A stretch of 64,000 bases of DNA from Streptomyces alfalfae (GCF_004127445.1 NZ_QEXM01000012.1:186001-250000), one strand, 5' to 3'; shown: positions 17,686 to 26,606, counted from the stretch's first letter. Notes: generated by a model not told the origin, from the letters alone. Program-made: numbers and translations.

Positions 17686-19008
17686 ATGGGGAAGAGGACG
17701 CTGAGCGTCGCACTGCTCGCCACCGCGATGCTGACCGTCGCGGGGTGCAGCGGAGGGGGCGGCGCGAACGCCGGCGAGACCGCCGCCGCGCCGGCGAACC
17801 CGGACGACGTCTCGGGGGACATCACCGTGCTCACCAATCGCACCGACCTGGTCGAGGACGGGACGATGAAGAAGTACGCCGCCGAGTTCAACAAGACCTA
17901 TCCCGATGTGAAGGTCGAGTTCGAGGGTCTGACCGACTACGAGGGGGAGGTCAAGATCCGCATGAACACCGAGGACTACGGCGACGTCCTGCTGATCCCC
18001 TCCGCGGTCGCCAAGGGCGACTACCCCAAGTTCTTCGCGCCGCTCGGCAAGACGTCGTCGATGAAGCCCAGCTACCGCTTCACCGACAAGACCGACGTGG
18101 ACGGCAAGACCTACGGCATCGCCACCTTCGGCACCGCCAACGGCATGGTCTACAACAAGGCGCTGTGGAAGAAGGCCGGGATCACCGACTGGCCGAAGAC
18201 GACCGAACAGTTCCTCGACGACCTCAAGGCCATCAAGGACAAGACCGACGCGACCCCGTACTACACCAACTTCAAGGACGGCTGGCCGCTGGAGAGCCCC
18301 TGGACCAACAGCGTCGGCTCCATCAGCTGTGACGTCCGGGGCCACGACAAGCTCGCCGAGACGGACGAGCCATGGGCCGAGGGCGGCGACCTCAACGCCC
18401 TCGACACCCTGCTCCACGACACCGTCCACGAGAAGCTGTCGGAGAAGGACCCGGCCACCACCAATTGGGAGAGCTCCAAGACCCTCCTGGCCAAGGGCAA
18501 GGTGGGCAGCATGGTGCTCGGCTCCTGGGCCGTCAACCAGATGCGGGACGCGGCCGAGAAGGCCGGCGAGAACCCCGACGACATCGGCTTCATGCCCCTC
18601 CCCTCCCAGAAGGACGGCACGTTCTGCTCCACGCTGGTCTCCGACTACCAGCAGGCCGTCAACATCCACTCCGACCACAAGGAGGCCGCCCGGGCGTGGA
18701 TCGACTGGTTCACCGGGAAGTCCGGGTACGCGGCCAAGGAGGGCGCCGTCTCGGCCCTGAAGTCCCAGGGGATGCCGGCGACACTCGACGACTTTGCTGA
18801 CAACGATGTCAAGACGATCGAACGTTCCGCGGCGCGGACGGCCGACGTCGACGCCATCGACAACGCCTCCGAGATCGGGCTCAACAAGCCGGACTACCGC
18901 AAGAAGCTCATCGACATCGCCCGCGGCGCCACGGACGGCTCGCTCAAGGGTTACTTCGACGACCTGAACAAGCGCTGGTCCGAGGCCAGGCAGACCGCCG
19001 GTTCCTGA
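17686..19008 (+). CDS. Sugar ABC transporter solute-binding lipoprotein
   Basis: The 440-residue family-1 extracellular binding protein has a signal ending in the lipobox VAGC (Cys21) followed by a Gly/Ser-rich tether. Hinge motifs such as GITDWPKTTEQFLDDLKAIKD and an aromatic-rich binding cleft are typical of oligosaccharide binders. The start ATG follows GGAAAGGAG. It is the first gene of an importer operon and probably captures manno-oligosaccharides from the secreted mannanase. No ATPase gene is present; Streptomyces importers commonly share the MsiK ATPase encoded elsewhere. Confidence 0.92.
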   Translation: MGKRTLSVALLATAMLTVAGCSGGGGANAGETAAAPANPDDVSGDITVLTNRTDLVEDGTMKKYAAEFNKTYPDVKVEFEGLTDYEGEVKIRMNTEDYGDVLLIPSAVAKGDYPKFFAPLGKTSSMKPSYRFTDKTDVDGKTYGIATFGTANGMVYNKALWKKAGITDWPKTTEQFLDDLKAIKDKTDATPYYTNFKDGWPLESPWTNSVGSISCDVRGHDKLAETDEPWAEGGDLNALDTLLHDTVHEKLSEKDPATTNWESSKTLLAKGKVGSMVLGSWAVNQMRDAAEKAGENPDDIGFMPLPSQKDGTFCSTLVSDYQQAVNIHSDHKEAARAWIDWFTGKSGYAAKEGAVSALKSQGMPATLDDFADNDVKTIERSAARTADVDAIDNASEIGLNKPDYRKKLIDIARGATDGSLKGYFDDLNKRWSEARQTAGS

Positions 19009-19054
19009 CGCCGGCACCCGTCGGCACGCTCCGGCATCCGCCGCCCTCGAAGCC

Positions 19055-19095
19055 CGCCGGGTCCCTCCCCGTCTCCCGGTGCACGGGACCCGGCG
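19055..19095 (+). promoter_or_regulatory. Intercistronic stem-loop between binding protein and permeases
   Basis: An 11-bp perfect inverted repeat (CGCCGGGTCCC at 19055-19065 and its complement at 19085-19095) has a 19-nt loop and lies in the 128-bp gap. Such hairpins give the binding protein a higher mRNA level than the permeases by partial termination or 3' stabilisation. Confidence 0.65.
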
Positions 19096-19136
19096 CCCAG
19101 CGCCCTCAGCGGACGACGAAAGGCCCTGGCTCCGCA

Positions 19137-20129
19137 ATGACCCGATCCCGAACCGTCTCCACCGCGTCACCGCCCGCTCCGCCCGCCGAGCCGGGCCCGA
19201 CCGGCAAGCAGAACGCCCCGCGACGCTCCCGGCAGCCCGCGCGGGGCGGCGCGCCGTGGCGCGACCGGCCGATGCGCACGATCACACCCTGGCTGTTCCT
19301 GCTGGCCCCCCTGGCCCTGCTGGTCACGTTCACGTACGTGCCGGTGGGCAACATGATCTACTACAGCTTCACCGACTGGGACGGCGTCAGCCCCGACCGC
19401 GACTACGTCGGCACGAAGAACTACACCGAGATCTTCACCCGCCCCGAGCTGTTCCGGGTCTTCGCGGTGAGCTTCTACTACCTGGCGGCGTCCGTCGTAC
19501 AGATCGTCATCGCCCTGTACTTCGCCACCGTCCTCAGCTTCGACCTGCGCTTCCGGAACCTGTTCAAGGGCATCCTGTTCTTCCCCTACCTGATCAACGG
19601 CGTCGCGATCGGGTTCGTCTTCCTGTACTTCTTCCAGGACGGCGGCACGCTCGACTCGGTCCTGTCCTGGTTCGGCGTCGGCGCCGACCACGCCTGGCTG
19701 GGCAGCCCGGAGTCGGCCAACACCTCCATGGCCGGTGTGTCCGTGTGGCGCTTCACCGGCCTGAACTTCGTGCTGTTCCTCGGCGCGATCCAGTCGATCC
19801 CCGGCGAGCTGTACGAGGCCGCCCAACTGGACGGCGCGAGCCGCTGGCAGCAGTTCCGGCACATCATCGCGCCGAGTATCCGGCCGGTGCTCAGCCTGAG
19901 CGTCATCCTGGCGATCTCCGGCTCGCTCTCCGTCTTCGAGATCCCCTACATCATGACCGGCGGCGCGACCGAGACCTCGACGTTCGTCATCCAGACGGTG
20001 AAGTTCGCCTTCCAGTTCAACAAGACCGGCCTGGCCTCGGCCTGTGCGGTGGTGCTGCTGGCGATCATCCTGGTCGTCACCTGGATCCAGCGCCGCCTCG
20101 TGCCCGACGAGAAGGTGGACCTCGTATGA
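19137..20129 (+). CDS. Sugar ABC permease, MalF-like
   Basis: The 330-residue permease has a positively charged N-terminal tail (about 40 residues) followed by six predicted transmembrane helices. The EAA loop facing the ATPase is visible as ELYEAAQLDGASRWQQFRHI near residue 220-245. It pairs with the next gene, which it overlaps by 4 bases (ATGA). Together they form the membrane channel for the oligosaccharide bound by the upstream lipoprotein. Confidence 0.93.
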   Translation: MTRSRTVSTASPPAPPAEPGPTGKQNAPRRSRQPARGGAPWRDRPMRTITPWLFLLAPLALLVTFTYVPVGNMIYYSFTDWDGVSPDRDYVGTKNYTEIFTRPELFRVFAVSFYYLAASVVQIVIALYFATVLSFDLRFRNLFKGILFFPYLINGVAIGFVFLYFFQDGGTLDSVLSWFGVGADHAWLGSPESANTSMAGVSVWRFTGLNFVLFLGAIQSIPGELYEAAQLDGASRWQQFRHIIAPSIRPVLSLSVILAISGSLSVFEIPYIMTGGATETSTFVIQTVKFAFQFNKTGLASACAVVLLAIILVVTWIQRRLVPDEKVDLV

Positions 20130-21013
20130 CCCTCACCACTGCCGCGCGCCCACACCCTCACCCTCAGAAGCAGAAGCAGACGCGCCGCCGTCCGCGCGTC
20201 GGCACCACCCTGACGTACCTGTCGCTGATCGCCGCCTCGGCCGTGGTGCTGCTGCCGCTCGTCGTGATCTTCCTGACCTCGCTGAAGTCCTACGGGGAGA
20301 TCTCCGACGGCCAGGGCGCCCTCGCCCTGCCGGACGACTGGCTCAACTTCTCCAACTACGCCACGGCCTTCACCGACGGCCATCTGCTGACGGCCTTCGG
20401 CAACACGGCCTTCATCCTGCTGTTCTCCATCACCGGAACCGTGATCATCGGCTCGATGACCGCGTACGCCATCGACCGCTTCGACTTCCGCTTCAAAAAG
20501 CTCGTCATGGCCCTGTTCCTGATCGCCACTCTGGTGCCGGCCGTGACGACGCAGGTCGCCACCTTCCAGGTGGTCAACAGCTTCGGGCTGTTCAACAGCC
20601 GCTGGGCGCCGATCCTGCTGTACATGGGCACCGACATCGTGGCCATCTACATCTTCCTGCAGTTCATCCGCGGCATCCCGCGGTCCCTCGACGAGGCCGC
20701 GCGGCTCGACGGCGCCAACTCCTTCACCATCTACCGGAAAATCATCTTCCCGCTGCTGAAGCCCGCCATCGCGACCGTGGTCATCATCAAGGGCATCACC
20801 ACGTACAACGACTTCTACATCCCTTTCCTCTACATGCCCTCCGAGGACCTGGGGACCATGTCGACGGCCCTGTTCCGGTTCAAGGGGCCCTTCGGGGCGC
20901 ACTGGGAGAACATCTCCGCCGGAGCCGTTCTCGTCATCGTGCCGACTCTGGTGATCTTCCTGTTCCTCCAGCGCTACATCTACAACGGCTTCGCCCAGGG
21001 GGCCACGAAGTAG
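20126..21013 (+). CDS. Sugar ABC permease, MalG-like
   Basis: The 295-residue partner permease has six predicted transmembrane helices and the EAA motif SLDEAARLDGANSFTIYRKI. The true start is the ATG at 20126 inside the upstream stop codon (ATGA overlap); the longer upstream open frame is a shadow. It is the last gene of the importer operon and is followed at once by a hairpin terminator. Confidence 0.93.
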   Translation: MTLTTAARPHPHPQKQKQTRRRPRVGTTLTYLSLIAASAVVLLPLVVIFLTSLKSYGEISDGQGALALPDDWLNFSNYATAFTDGHLLTAFGNTAFILLFSITGTVIIGSMTAYAIDRFDFRFKKLVMALFLIATLVPAVTTQVATFQVVNSFGLFNSRWAPILLYMGTDIVAIYIFLQFIRGIPRSLDEAARLDGANSFTIYRKIIFPLLKPAIATVVIIKGITTYNDFYIPFLYMPSEDLGTMSTALFRFKGPFGAHWENISAGAVLVIVPTLVIFLFLQRYIYNGFAQGATK

Positions 21014-21016
21014 CGA

Positions 21017-21038
21017 TGCCCCCACCGCTGCGGGGGCA
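21017..21038 (+). terminator. Hairpin terminator of importer operon
   Basis: A 7-bp stem (TGCCCCC/GGGGGCA) with an 8-nt loop lies directly after the permease stop codon. An imperfect 21-bp direct repeat (GGTGACGAGCCGGCGGATG, twice within 21076-21116) follows it. Confidence 0.7.
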
Positions 21039-21131
21039 CGGTCCGCCTCGGTCTCGTCCGAGTCGGCCGGTGGTGGTGACGAGCCGGCGGATGACGGTGA
21101 CGAGCCGGCGGATGCGGTGCGGGAGCGGATC

Positions 21132-21779
21132 TCAGCGCGCCGGCCGCACCAGCCCGCGGAACGGACGGAACCACGGGCCGGCACCGCTGGGTTCGTCCTG
21201 GAACCCGGTGAGCACGAGGAGCTGCCGTCCGGCCTCGCCGGCGTAGAAGTACTCCGCCACCGCGGCCGAGGACGCCGTGGCGGCGGGGGCGCGCTCGGCC
21301 AACGCATCGGCGAGCGAGCGGGCCCTCCCCTCGCCCTCGGTGTCGTGCCACGTCGCGGTGAAGCAGCGGGCGGCCGCGCCGTGGCGCTCCGCGAAGCGGT
21401 GGGGCAGGAAACGGCCCGGCGGATCAGCCGAGTACAGCGCCTGGACGGCACTGCCGAGCGTCTGCTGGTGGCGAGGGTCGGCGGTGAAGGCCCGGTGTGC
21501 CGAGGGACTCGTCCACTGGGCGAAGTTGAGGATGGTCCGGCCGTCGGCCCCCGCCAGACAGTGCCGCGCGAGGTATGCGGCCGGCAGCCGGGCCTTCTCC
21601 CAGGCGTCCATGACGCCGGACATGACCTTCCGCTGCTGTTCGGGCCCTCCGGTGTGCCATAGCGACGCCAGGACGAGGCCCGCGTCCGGACGGGCGAGGT
21701 CGGGGAGTGCGACCGGCTGGAGGCCGGTGACGTGGCATGCATGGCGCCAGGTTCCAACCTCAACTCTGGTTGACGTCAA
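21132..21779 (-). CDS. Tandem antibiotic-biosynthesis-monooxygenase-like (ABM) protein
   Basis: The 215-residue protein appears to contain two ferredoxin-like ABM/DABB repeats. One has GLVLASLWHTGG with TILNFAQWTSPSAHRAF, the other ARCFTATWHDTEG with LLVLTGFQDEP. ABM proteins act as cofactor-free monooxygenases, heme-degrading enzymes or dimeric scaffolds; no specific role can be assigned. The only in-frame start is a TTG at 21779 with GGAAAG just upstream, but that codon overlaps a MerR-type promoter-like element, so the N-terminus is uncertain. It lies downstream of a LysR gene and near an EthD-type gene of the same fold superfamily. Confidence 0.7.
   Translation of the reverse strand: MTSTRVEVGTWRHACHVTGLQPVALPDLARPDAGLVLASLWHTGGPEQQRKVMSGVMDAWEKARLPAAYLARHCLAGADGRTILNFAQWTSPSAHRAFTADPRHQQTLGSAVQALYSADPPGRFLPHRFAERHGAAARCFTATWHDTEGEGRARSLADALAERAPAATASSAAVAEYFYAGEAGRQLLVLTGFQDEPSGAGPWFRPFRGLVRPAR
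21756..21779 (-). promoter_or_regulatory. MerR-type operator-like element
   Basis: On the minus strand TTGACG is followed by an imperfect dyad GTCAAC-CAGA-GTTGAG. A 19-nt spacer to a weak -10 would fit MerR-family promoters. No merR gene is adjacent, so any regulator would act in trans. It overlaps the annotated TTG start of the ABM gene. Confidence 0.35.
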
Positions 21780-21995
21780 GCACTTTCCATCGCCCCGGTC
21801 GACGACCCGGACTCAGGTTGACTCCCCCCCGACTTCGCGAGCACGTTCGGCGGCTCCGGGGCGGGCGGGCAGCGGAGCACGGCCGCAGCCCTTCACCCCA
21901 CCGAAGCGGGTGCCGGTCATGGTGATCCGGAGCCCTGGCCGGTGCCGAGCCACCGCAGTCCGACGGCCGAGTCCGACTGTCTCAGTTCGACATCC

Positions 21996-22898
21996 CTACT
22001 CCGACAGCCAGTTCATCTCGTTCGCCACGGTTTTGGCGACGGCACGGACGCGGCGGTGCAGTGATGACTGTTCGTGCGGAAGGACCAGGTGGACCGTCAG
22101 GCCGGGTGCCCCGTGCAGGGGTCGCCAGGTGATGCCGGGCGGTGGCGCCGTGGCGGCGGCCTCGCCGGCCGGGGCGAGGGTGAGCCCGTCGCGCAGGTCG
22201 CGCTGCGACATGTCGAAAGAGACGGTGGGCGTCTGAAAACGGGGCTGTGGCCGGACGTCGCGGAACAGCGCGGCCAACTGGTCGTGGACCACGGGGTTGG
22301 CCGCACGGTCGGGGAGTCGCAACGGATACGCGGTCGCGGCGGCGATCTCGATCTCCAGGTGTTCCGCCAACGGATGGTGCTGCGCCAATTGAACGCCGAT
22401 CCGCGCACGCCGCAGCAGGTACCGGCGTACGCCACGGCCCGGTTGTTCACCGCGGGTGACCCCGGCGTCGATGCGGCCGTCGGCGACCGCGGGGGAGATC
22501 TCGGGCGTCGCCATCGGGACCGCACTGACCTCAAGTCCGGGACCGCTGTACATCAGCTTGTCCACCAGGGCCGGAACCGTCTCGGCCCCGGTGCTGATGC
22601 TGTATCCGACGCGGAGCGTGCCCACTTCGCCGCCCCCCGCCCGCCGGGCGGTGTCCCATGCCCGGTCCAGCGCCGCGAGCGCAGGCGGCGCGGTCTCCGC
22701 CAAAGCCGCACCGGCCGTGGTCAATGCGACGCTCCGCGTGTCCCGCACCAGCAGGGCGCTACCGAGTTCCTTCTCCAGTCGGCGGATCCGGGCGCTGAGC
22801 GCGGGCTGCGCGATACCGATTCGGGCGGCGGCGCGGGTGAAGTTCAACTCCTCTGCCAGCACCAGGAAGTACCGCAGGCTGACCGTATCCGGCGCCAT
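21996..22898 (-). CDS. LysR-type transcriptional regulator
   Basis: The 300-residue regulator has a winged HTH at residues 5-65 (LRYFLVLAEELNFTRAAARIGIAQPALSARIRRLEKELG) and an effector domain of the CbnR/CatR-like type. It is divergent from the EthD-family gene at 23069 (170-bp gap), its most likely target, and lies upstream of the ABM gene on the same strand. Confidence 0.9.
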   Translation of the reverse strand: MAPDTVSLRYFLVLAEELNFTRAAARIGIAQPALSARIRRLEKELGSALLVRDTRSVALTTAGAALAETAPPALAALDRAWDTARRAGGGEVGTLRVGYSISTGAETVPALVDKLMYSGPGLEVSAVPMATPEISPAVADGRIDAGVTRGEQPGRGVRRYLLRRARIGVQLAQHHPLAEHLEIEIAAATAYPLRLPDRAANPVVHDQLAALFRDVRPQPRFQTPTVSFDMSQRDLRDGLTLAPAGEAAATAPPPGITWRPLHGAPGLTVHLVLPHEQSSLHRRVRAVAKTVANEMNWLSE

Positions 22899-23068
22899 GC
22901 GCCCTCCCCGCCGATTGATAGCGATCCGCTCTGAGCCTATCCCGCATCGGTCTTTCCCTCGCGCCCAAGTCGGGCCCTAGCCTGCGCATATGACGATCCG
23001 ATCGACCGCGGTCCCGGACAACACCGCACGCACTCGGCCCGCCGACGCCTCTCTGGACGGAGGCCGCC

Positions 23069-23380
23069 ATGCATAGGTTGCTGGTCCTGTACCCCGAGCC
23101 CACCGACCCTGACCACTTCCGCGACTATTACGTGGCCAGGCACCTCCCACTGGTCATGGACTGGCCCGGCCTGCTTGCGTGGCGCTACAGCTTCGACGTG
23201 GCGGCGACCGAGGGGGAATCGCCGTATTTCGCGGCCTTCGAAGGCGACTTCGCCGACGCCGCCGCCTTGGCCGCGGCGCAGGCGTCGCCGCACGGCAGAC
23301 GGCTGGCCGCCGATGTCGCCCACTACGCCACCGGCGGTGTGGTCGTCATCCACTATCCGGTGCGGGACGGCGCCGGCTGA
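23069..23380 (+). CDS. EthD-family protein
   Basis: The 103-residue protein is a single ferredoxin-like EthD/DABB domain, with the typical start (LLVLYPEPTDPDHFRDYYVARHLPL) and DPH-type C-terminal strand. EthD proteins are small dimeric accessory or ring-modifying enzymes next to oxidoreductases or ether-degrading P450s. The start follows GACGGAGG. Its divergence from a LysR gene suggests induction by an aromatic or small organic compound. It may function with the ABM protein at 21.1 kb, but there is no operon link. Confidence 0.83.
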   Translation: MHRLLVLYPEPTDPDHFRDYYVARHLPLVMDWPGLLAWRYSFDVAATEGESPYFAAFEGDFADAAALAAAQASPHGRRLAADVAHYATGGVVVIHYPVRDGAG

Positions 23381-23509
23381 GGCGGGACGGTACGCTCCGG
23401 GACGCGTTCGGCCGGCGGATGCGACCAGGCCCGGTCAGGGTGCCGCCAGTCCGGCCATCGGCGGAACACTGTTCGCGGTTGCCGGCTCGCCGAGCGTCGA
23501 AGGCCGTCG

Positions 23510-24001
23510 ATGTCGTGGCCGGATGTCACAGTGGTCGGTGCGTACGTGCGGCGCGACGGCCGGGGCGGCAGCCCCGCGGCCGTCGCCGACAGCACCGGCT
23601 GCCTGGCCGCCCACCTGCTCGACAGGGAAGGGGCACGGGCGGTCGCGATCGAGGTGGAGCGGGGCGGCAGGCTCGGTCGACCGGTCTGTGTGCTCGCTTC
23701 GGTCCGAGGCGGGCCCGGTGGCATCACCACCCGGGTCGGCGGGTTGGCGGTGGTCCGCGACGGACACCTGGGCGAACAACTGGACCGTCCTCCGCCGCGA
23801 TGCCGCGCCCGGTTCGGACCACACATCAGGGCGTCCCTGGGCCAAGCCCGGCGCCTTCGCCTCCGACATGGCGGCCCTGGTGCCACAGATCGCCGAGGGG
23901 CCCGGACCGCCCTGGAAATCATGCGCGGCATCGGATCGGTGACCGACCAGATGAGCGGCCTCATGCGCGGCAGGCCCTTCACCTCCCCTGCGGAGGGGTA
24001 G
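23510..24001 (+). pseudogene. PhzF-family remnant with disrupted 3' part
   Basis: The open frame of 163 codons starts with VTVVGAYVRRDGRGGSPAAVA, like the N-terminal strand and GNP/GSPAAV loop of PhzF isomerases. It then jumps within a few residues to DSTGCLAAHLL and GRLGRPVCVLASV, which match the C-terminal lobe, so the middle of the protein (about 200 residues) is missing. From about 23780 the codon pattern changes frame: sensible peptide appears in the +1 frame (FASDMAALVPQIAEGP) and then back in this one (ALEIMRGIGSVTDQM). I read it as a decayed PhzF gene with an internal deletion and fused debris; it is unlikely to be functional. Confidence 0.55.
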
Positions 24002-24131
24002 GCCCTGCATGCCGCGCACCACCGACCGGTGTGCCGGTGATGCCCGGGACGGCGACGGCGTGCCGTCAATGGAGCGTGAAGAAAGCGGGCGCGGACCGTC
24101 TGGACACGGCGCACCGGCATACCGTCACCCC

Positions 24132-24314
24132 ATGAGCCGGAACACGCAGCGTTCACTCGCCGACAGCCGCATGCGTGCGACGTCGTTCTCGCTGGCCGTC
24201 GCGGCCGTGCTCCTCAGCGCGCTCGGCGTCGCCCTGTCCAGCGTATGGGTGCTCGGCGTCGGGGCTTGGCTGCTCATCTCGGCAGTCCTGATCGAGCTGA
24301 TCTACCGCCCCTGA
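24132..24314 (+). CDS. Small two-helix membrane protein
   Basis: The 60-residue protein has a basic N-terminus (MSRNTQRSLADSR) and two hydrophobic helices (about 17-37 and 40-56), SFSLAVAAVLLSALGVALSS then VLGVGAWLLISAVLIELI. No Shine-Dalgarno is obvious before ATG 24132; an upstream in-frame ATG at 24069 is possible. Function unknown. Composition and codon use look coding. Confidence 0.55.
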   Translation: MSRNTQRSLADSRMRATSFSLAVAAVLLSALGVALSSVWVLGVGAWLLISAVLIELIYRP

Positions 24315-24375
24315 CCGCGGCTCCGCATCGTCCGGCCCTTCCCGGTGGACGCTGCTTCCTCTTCGGCCGGGGTGT

Positions 24376-25806
24376 TCAGAGGCGCATGCGGAGCCGGCAG
24401 ATCACCGCGTCCGTGTCCCTGCGGACGGCGTGGGCGACGACAGCGCCCCGCTGGTTCTGCAGGAGCCGCTGCCACAGCCTGTCGGGCTCGGCCTCCGGGA
24501 GGAGCACGGTGATCCGGGTGCCGGGCGCGGAGGCGGCGCGTTCACGGACGTACGCGGTGATCGGGCGCCCCAACGAGCGCCACTCCGCGGAGAGCCGTAC
24601 GAGCTCGACGCCCGGATTCCACAGCGCCCAGTCGCGCTCCAGGGCCTCGGTCTGGGCCCGGCCCTCGGGGTCGGGGTGGCAGACGGTCACCGCCCGGACC
24701 TCGTCGCCCAGCGAAACGGCGGTGGTCAGGGCTTCGCTGGTCAGCCGGGTCAGCGACGAAACGGGCACGAGGACCAGGGAAGGGGCGTGACGCGGCGGTT
24801 CGGGGACCCGCCCGACCCCGAGGCGCTCGCCGATGCGGCCGTAGGCCCGGTGGACCGTCTCGTAGGAGACGACGAGCAGGGGCAGCGCGATCACGATCAG
24901 CCAGGCCCCGTCGTGGAACTTGGTGGCGGTGACCACGACGGCCGAGACACCCGTCAGCACGGCCCCGAAGCCATTGAGCAGGGCCTTGCCGACCCAGCGA
25001 GGACCACGTCGCCGGCGCCAGTGCAGCACCATGCCGGTCTGGGCGATGGTGAAGCCGACGAAGACGCCGATCGCGAAGAGCGGCACGAGCGTGTTCGTGT
25101 CACCGCCGGAGAGCACCAGCAGGCCGGCCGACACGAGCGCCAGCCAGACGACCCCGTGCCGGTGCACCTGACGGTCGGCCTTCAGGCCGAAGACATGCGG
25201 TACGTGGTTGTCGCGGGCCAGCAGCTTCAGCAGGACCGGCAGGCCGCCGAAGGACGTGTTCGCCGACAGGGCCAACAGCACCACGGTCGCGAACTGGACC
25301 ACGTAGAAAGCCCCGTTGTGGCCGAAGGAGGCGTCGGCGAGCTGGGCGAGAACGGTCATGCCCGCCACCGGCTGGAGACCGAAGCGGGAAATCAGCACCG
25401 ACAGGCCGATCAGCATCACACCGAGCAGCGCGCCCAGCGCCACCTCGGCGCGCATCGCCCGCCGGGCGGCCGGGGCGCGGAAGGACGGCACCGCGTTCGC
25501 CATCGCCTCGACGCCGGTCAGCGCCGAGCAGCCGGAGGCGAATGCCTTCAGGAGCAGCAGAGCGCCGACGGTGGTGGCGTCGTCGGCCGCCCGCATGACC
25601 ACCCTGACCACGGAGAAGAACGCCGTACCCGATGCCGGGGAGCCCCCTGACCCCGGTGCCCGGCACCGGCTGACGGCCGTGACCGGACTCGCCGCGCTGT
25701 CGCTGGACGCGATGGCGTCGGTGGCCCGATCGGGACCGAGCGCGCGCCGACGGGGACACGGAACACCGACGGGGGGCACGCAAGGGGGATCGCCGCCCCA
25801 TGGCAT
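24376..25806 (-). pseudogene. APC-superfamily permease lacking N-terminal membrane half
   Basis: From about residue 60 the 476-codon frame is a normal C-terminal part of a long APC amino-acid permease (about six to seven membrane helices, then a cytosolic alpha/beta domain from about 300, SLVLVPVSSLTRLTSEAL). The preceding 60 residues contain only a scrap of the first helix (ATDAIASSDSAAS) followed by low-complexity sequence; the first five or so helices and the substrate-binding TM1/TM6 pair are absent. Relatives are about 600-680 residues. The gene is probably inactive after an internal deletion near 25640-25740. No good Shine-Dalgarno precedes the annotated ATG. Confidence 0.7.
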
Positions 25807-25822
25807 GTCATATCAGGTCATG

Positions 25823-26497
25823 TCACGTCAGGAGGTCGCGCCAGCGGTCGGCGGATTCCCTCATGTCCTCGATGACCCGCTCCAGGAACGTGCCTGCCTT
25901 GAGGAGCCGCTGTCCCACCGGCGTGTCGGGGCCGAGCGTCTCGGCCGCCGCCATCGCGGCCCGCGCCGATTCGAGTGTCTGCCGCGCGCTGATCGCGATC
26001 GAGTGGTACCAGGCCTCGTCGTCGACGACGTAGACGTCGCGCCGCCGCTGCGGATCGCGTTCGCGCCGTACGTACCCGTGCCGGACCAGGAAGTTGACGG
26101 CTACGGAGACGGAGGCCGGACTGACCTTCAGCCTGCGGACCAGCTCGGCCGCGGTGCGCCTGCCGTCCTCGGCCATCAGCAGGTCGACGTGCACACGCGC
26201 CGTCATCCTCGGCATCCCCGACCTGACCGCCAGCTCGACCATCTCGTCCTCCGTCGTGCCGTGCGACGGCCGGTCCGCGTGGAGGTGTGCCGGTGTGCCG
26301 CGCCGCGCCCGCTCCACCGCCACCTGGTGCGCCTGGTGGGGCCGGTATCCGCCGGGGCCGCCGTTACGTGTCACCTCCCGGCTGATCGTCGAGGTCGGAC
26401 GCTCCAGTCGGCGGGCGATCTCGGCGTAGGAGAGGCCGTCGGCAAGTCCGGCCCCGATGCGCTGGCGCTCCTGCTGGCTCAACCGTCCTCCGGGCAT
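25823..26497 (-). CDS. Regulator with IS30-type HTH and MarR/GbsR-like wHTH
   Basis: The 224-residue protein has two DNA-binding modules: an N-terminal HTH_38 motif of the kind found in IS30 transposases (LSQQERQRIGAGLADGLSYAEIARRLERP, TSTISREV; residues 5-45) and a MarR/GbsR-like winged helix (about 85-150, RTAAELVRRLKVSPASVSVAVNFLVRHGYV). The C-terminal helices probably dimerise. ATG 26497 is chosen because the HTH begins there. It is divergent from the P450-ferredoxin operon and probably represses it through TGCAT repeats at 26542-26566. Confidence 0.8.
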   Translation of the reverse strand: MPGGRLSQQERQRIGAGLADGLSYAEIARRLERPTSTISREVTRNGGPGGYRPHQAHQVAVERARRGTPAHLHADRPSHGTTEDEMVELAVRSGMPRMTARVHVDLLMAEDGRRTAAELVRRLKVSPASVSVAVNFLVRHGYVRRERDPQRRRDVYVVDDEAWYHSIAISARQTLESARAAMAAAETLGPDTPVGQRLLKAGTFLERVIEDMRESADRWRDLLT

Positions 26498-26541
26498 GGA
26501 GCCAGTATTGCCTTCACCGCCCCCCCATCGCAACGCTCCGT

Positions 26542-26566
26542 TGCATTCGGATGCACACCATTGCAT
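26542..26566. promoter_or_regulatory. TGCAT repeat operator between regulator and P450
   Basis: TGCAT-TCGG-ATGCA (26542-26555) is an inverted repeat and a third half-site TTGCAT follows at 26561-26566. It lies 45 bp upstream of the regulator start and just before the P450 promoter. Confidence 0.55.
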
Positions 26567-26606
26567 CAATTTAGCGCCCGTGAGCTGTAGTTACGGGTTT
26601 CAGCGA

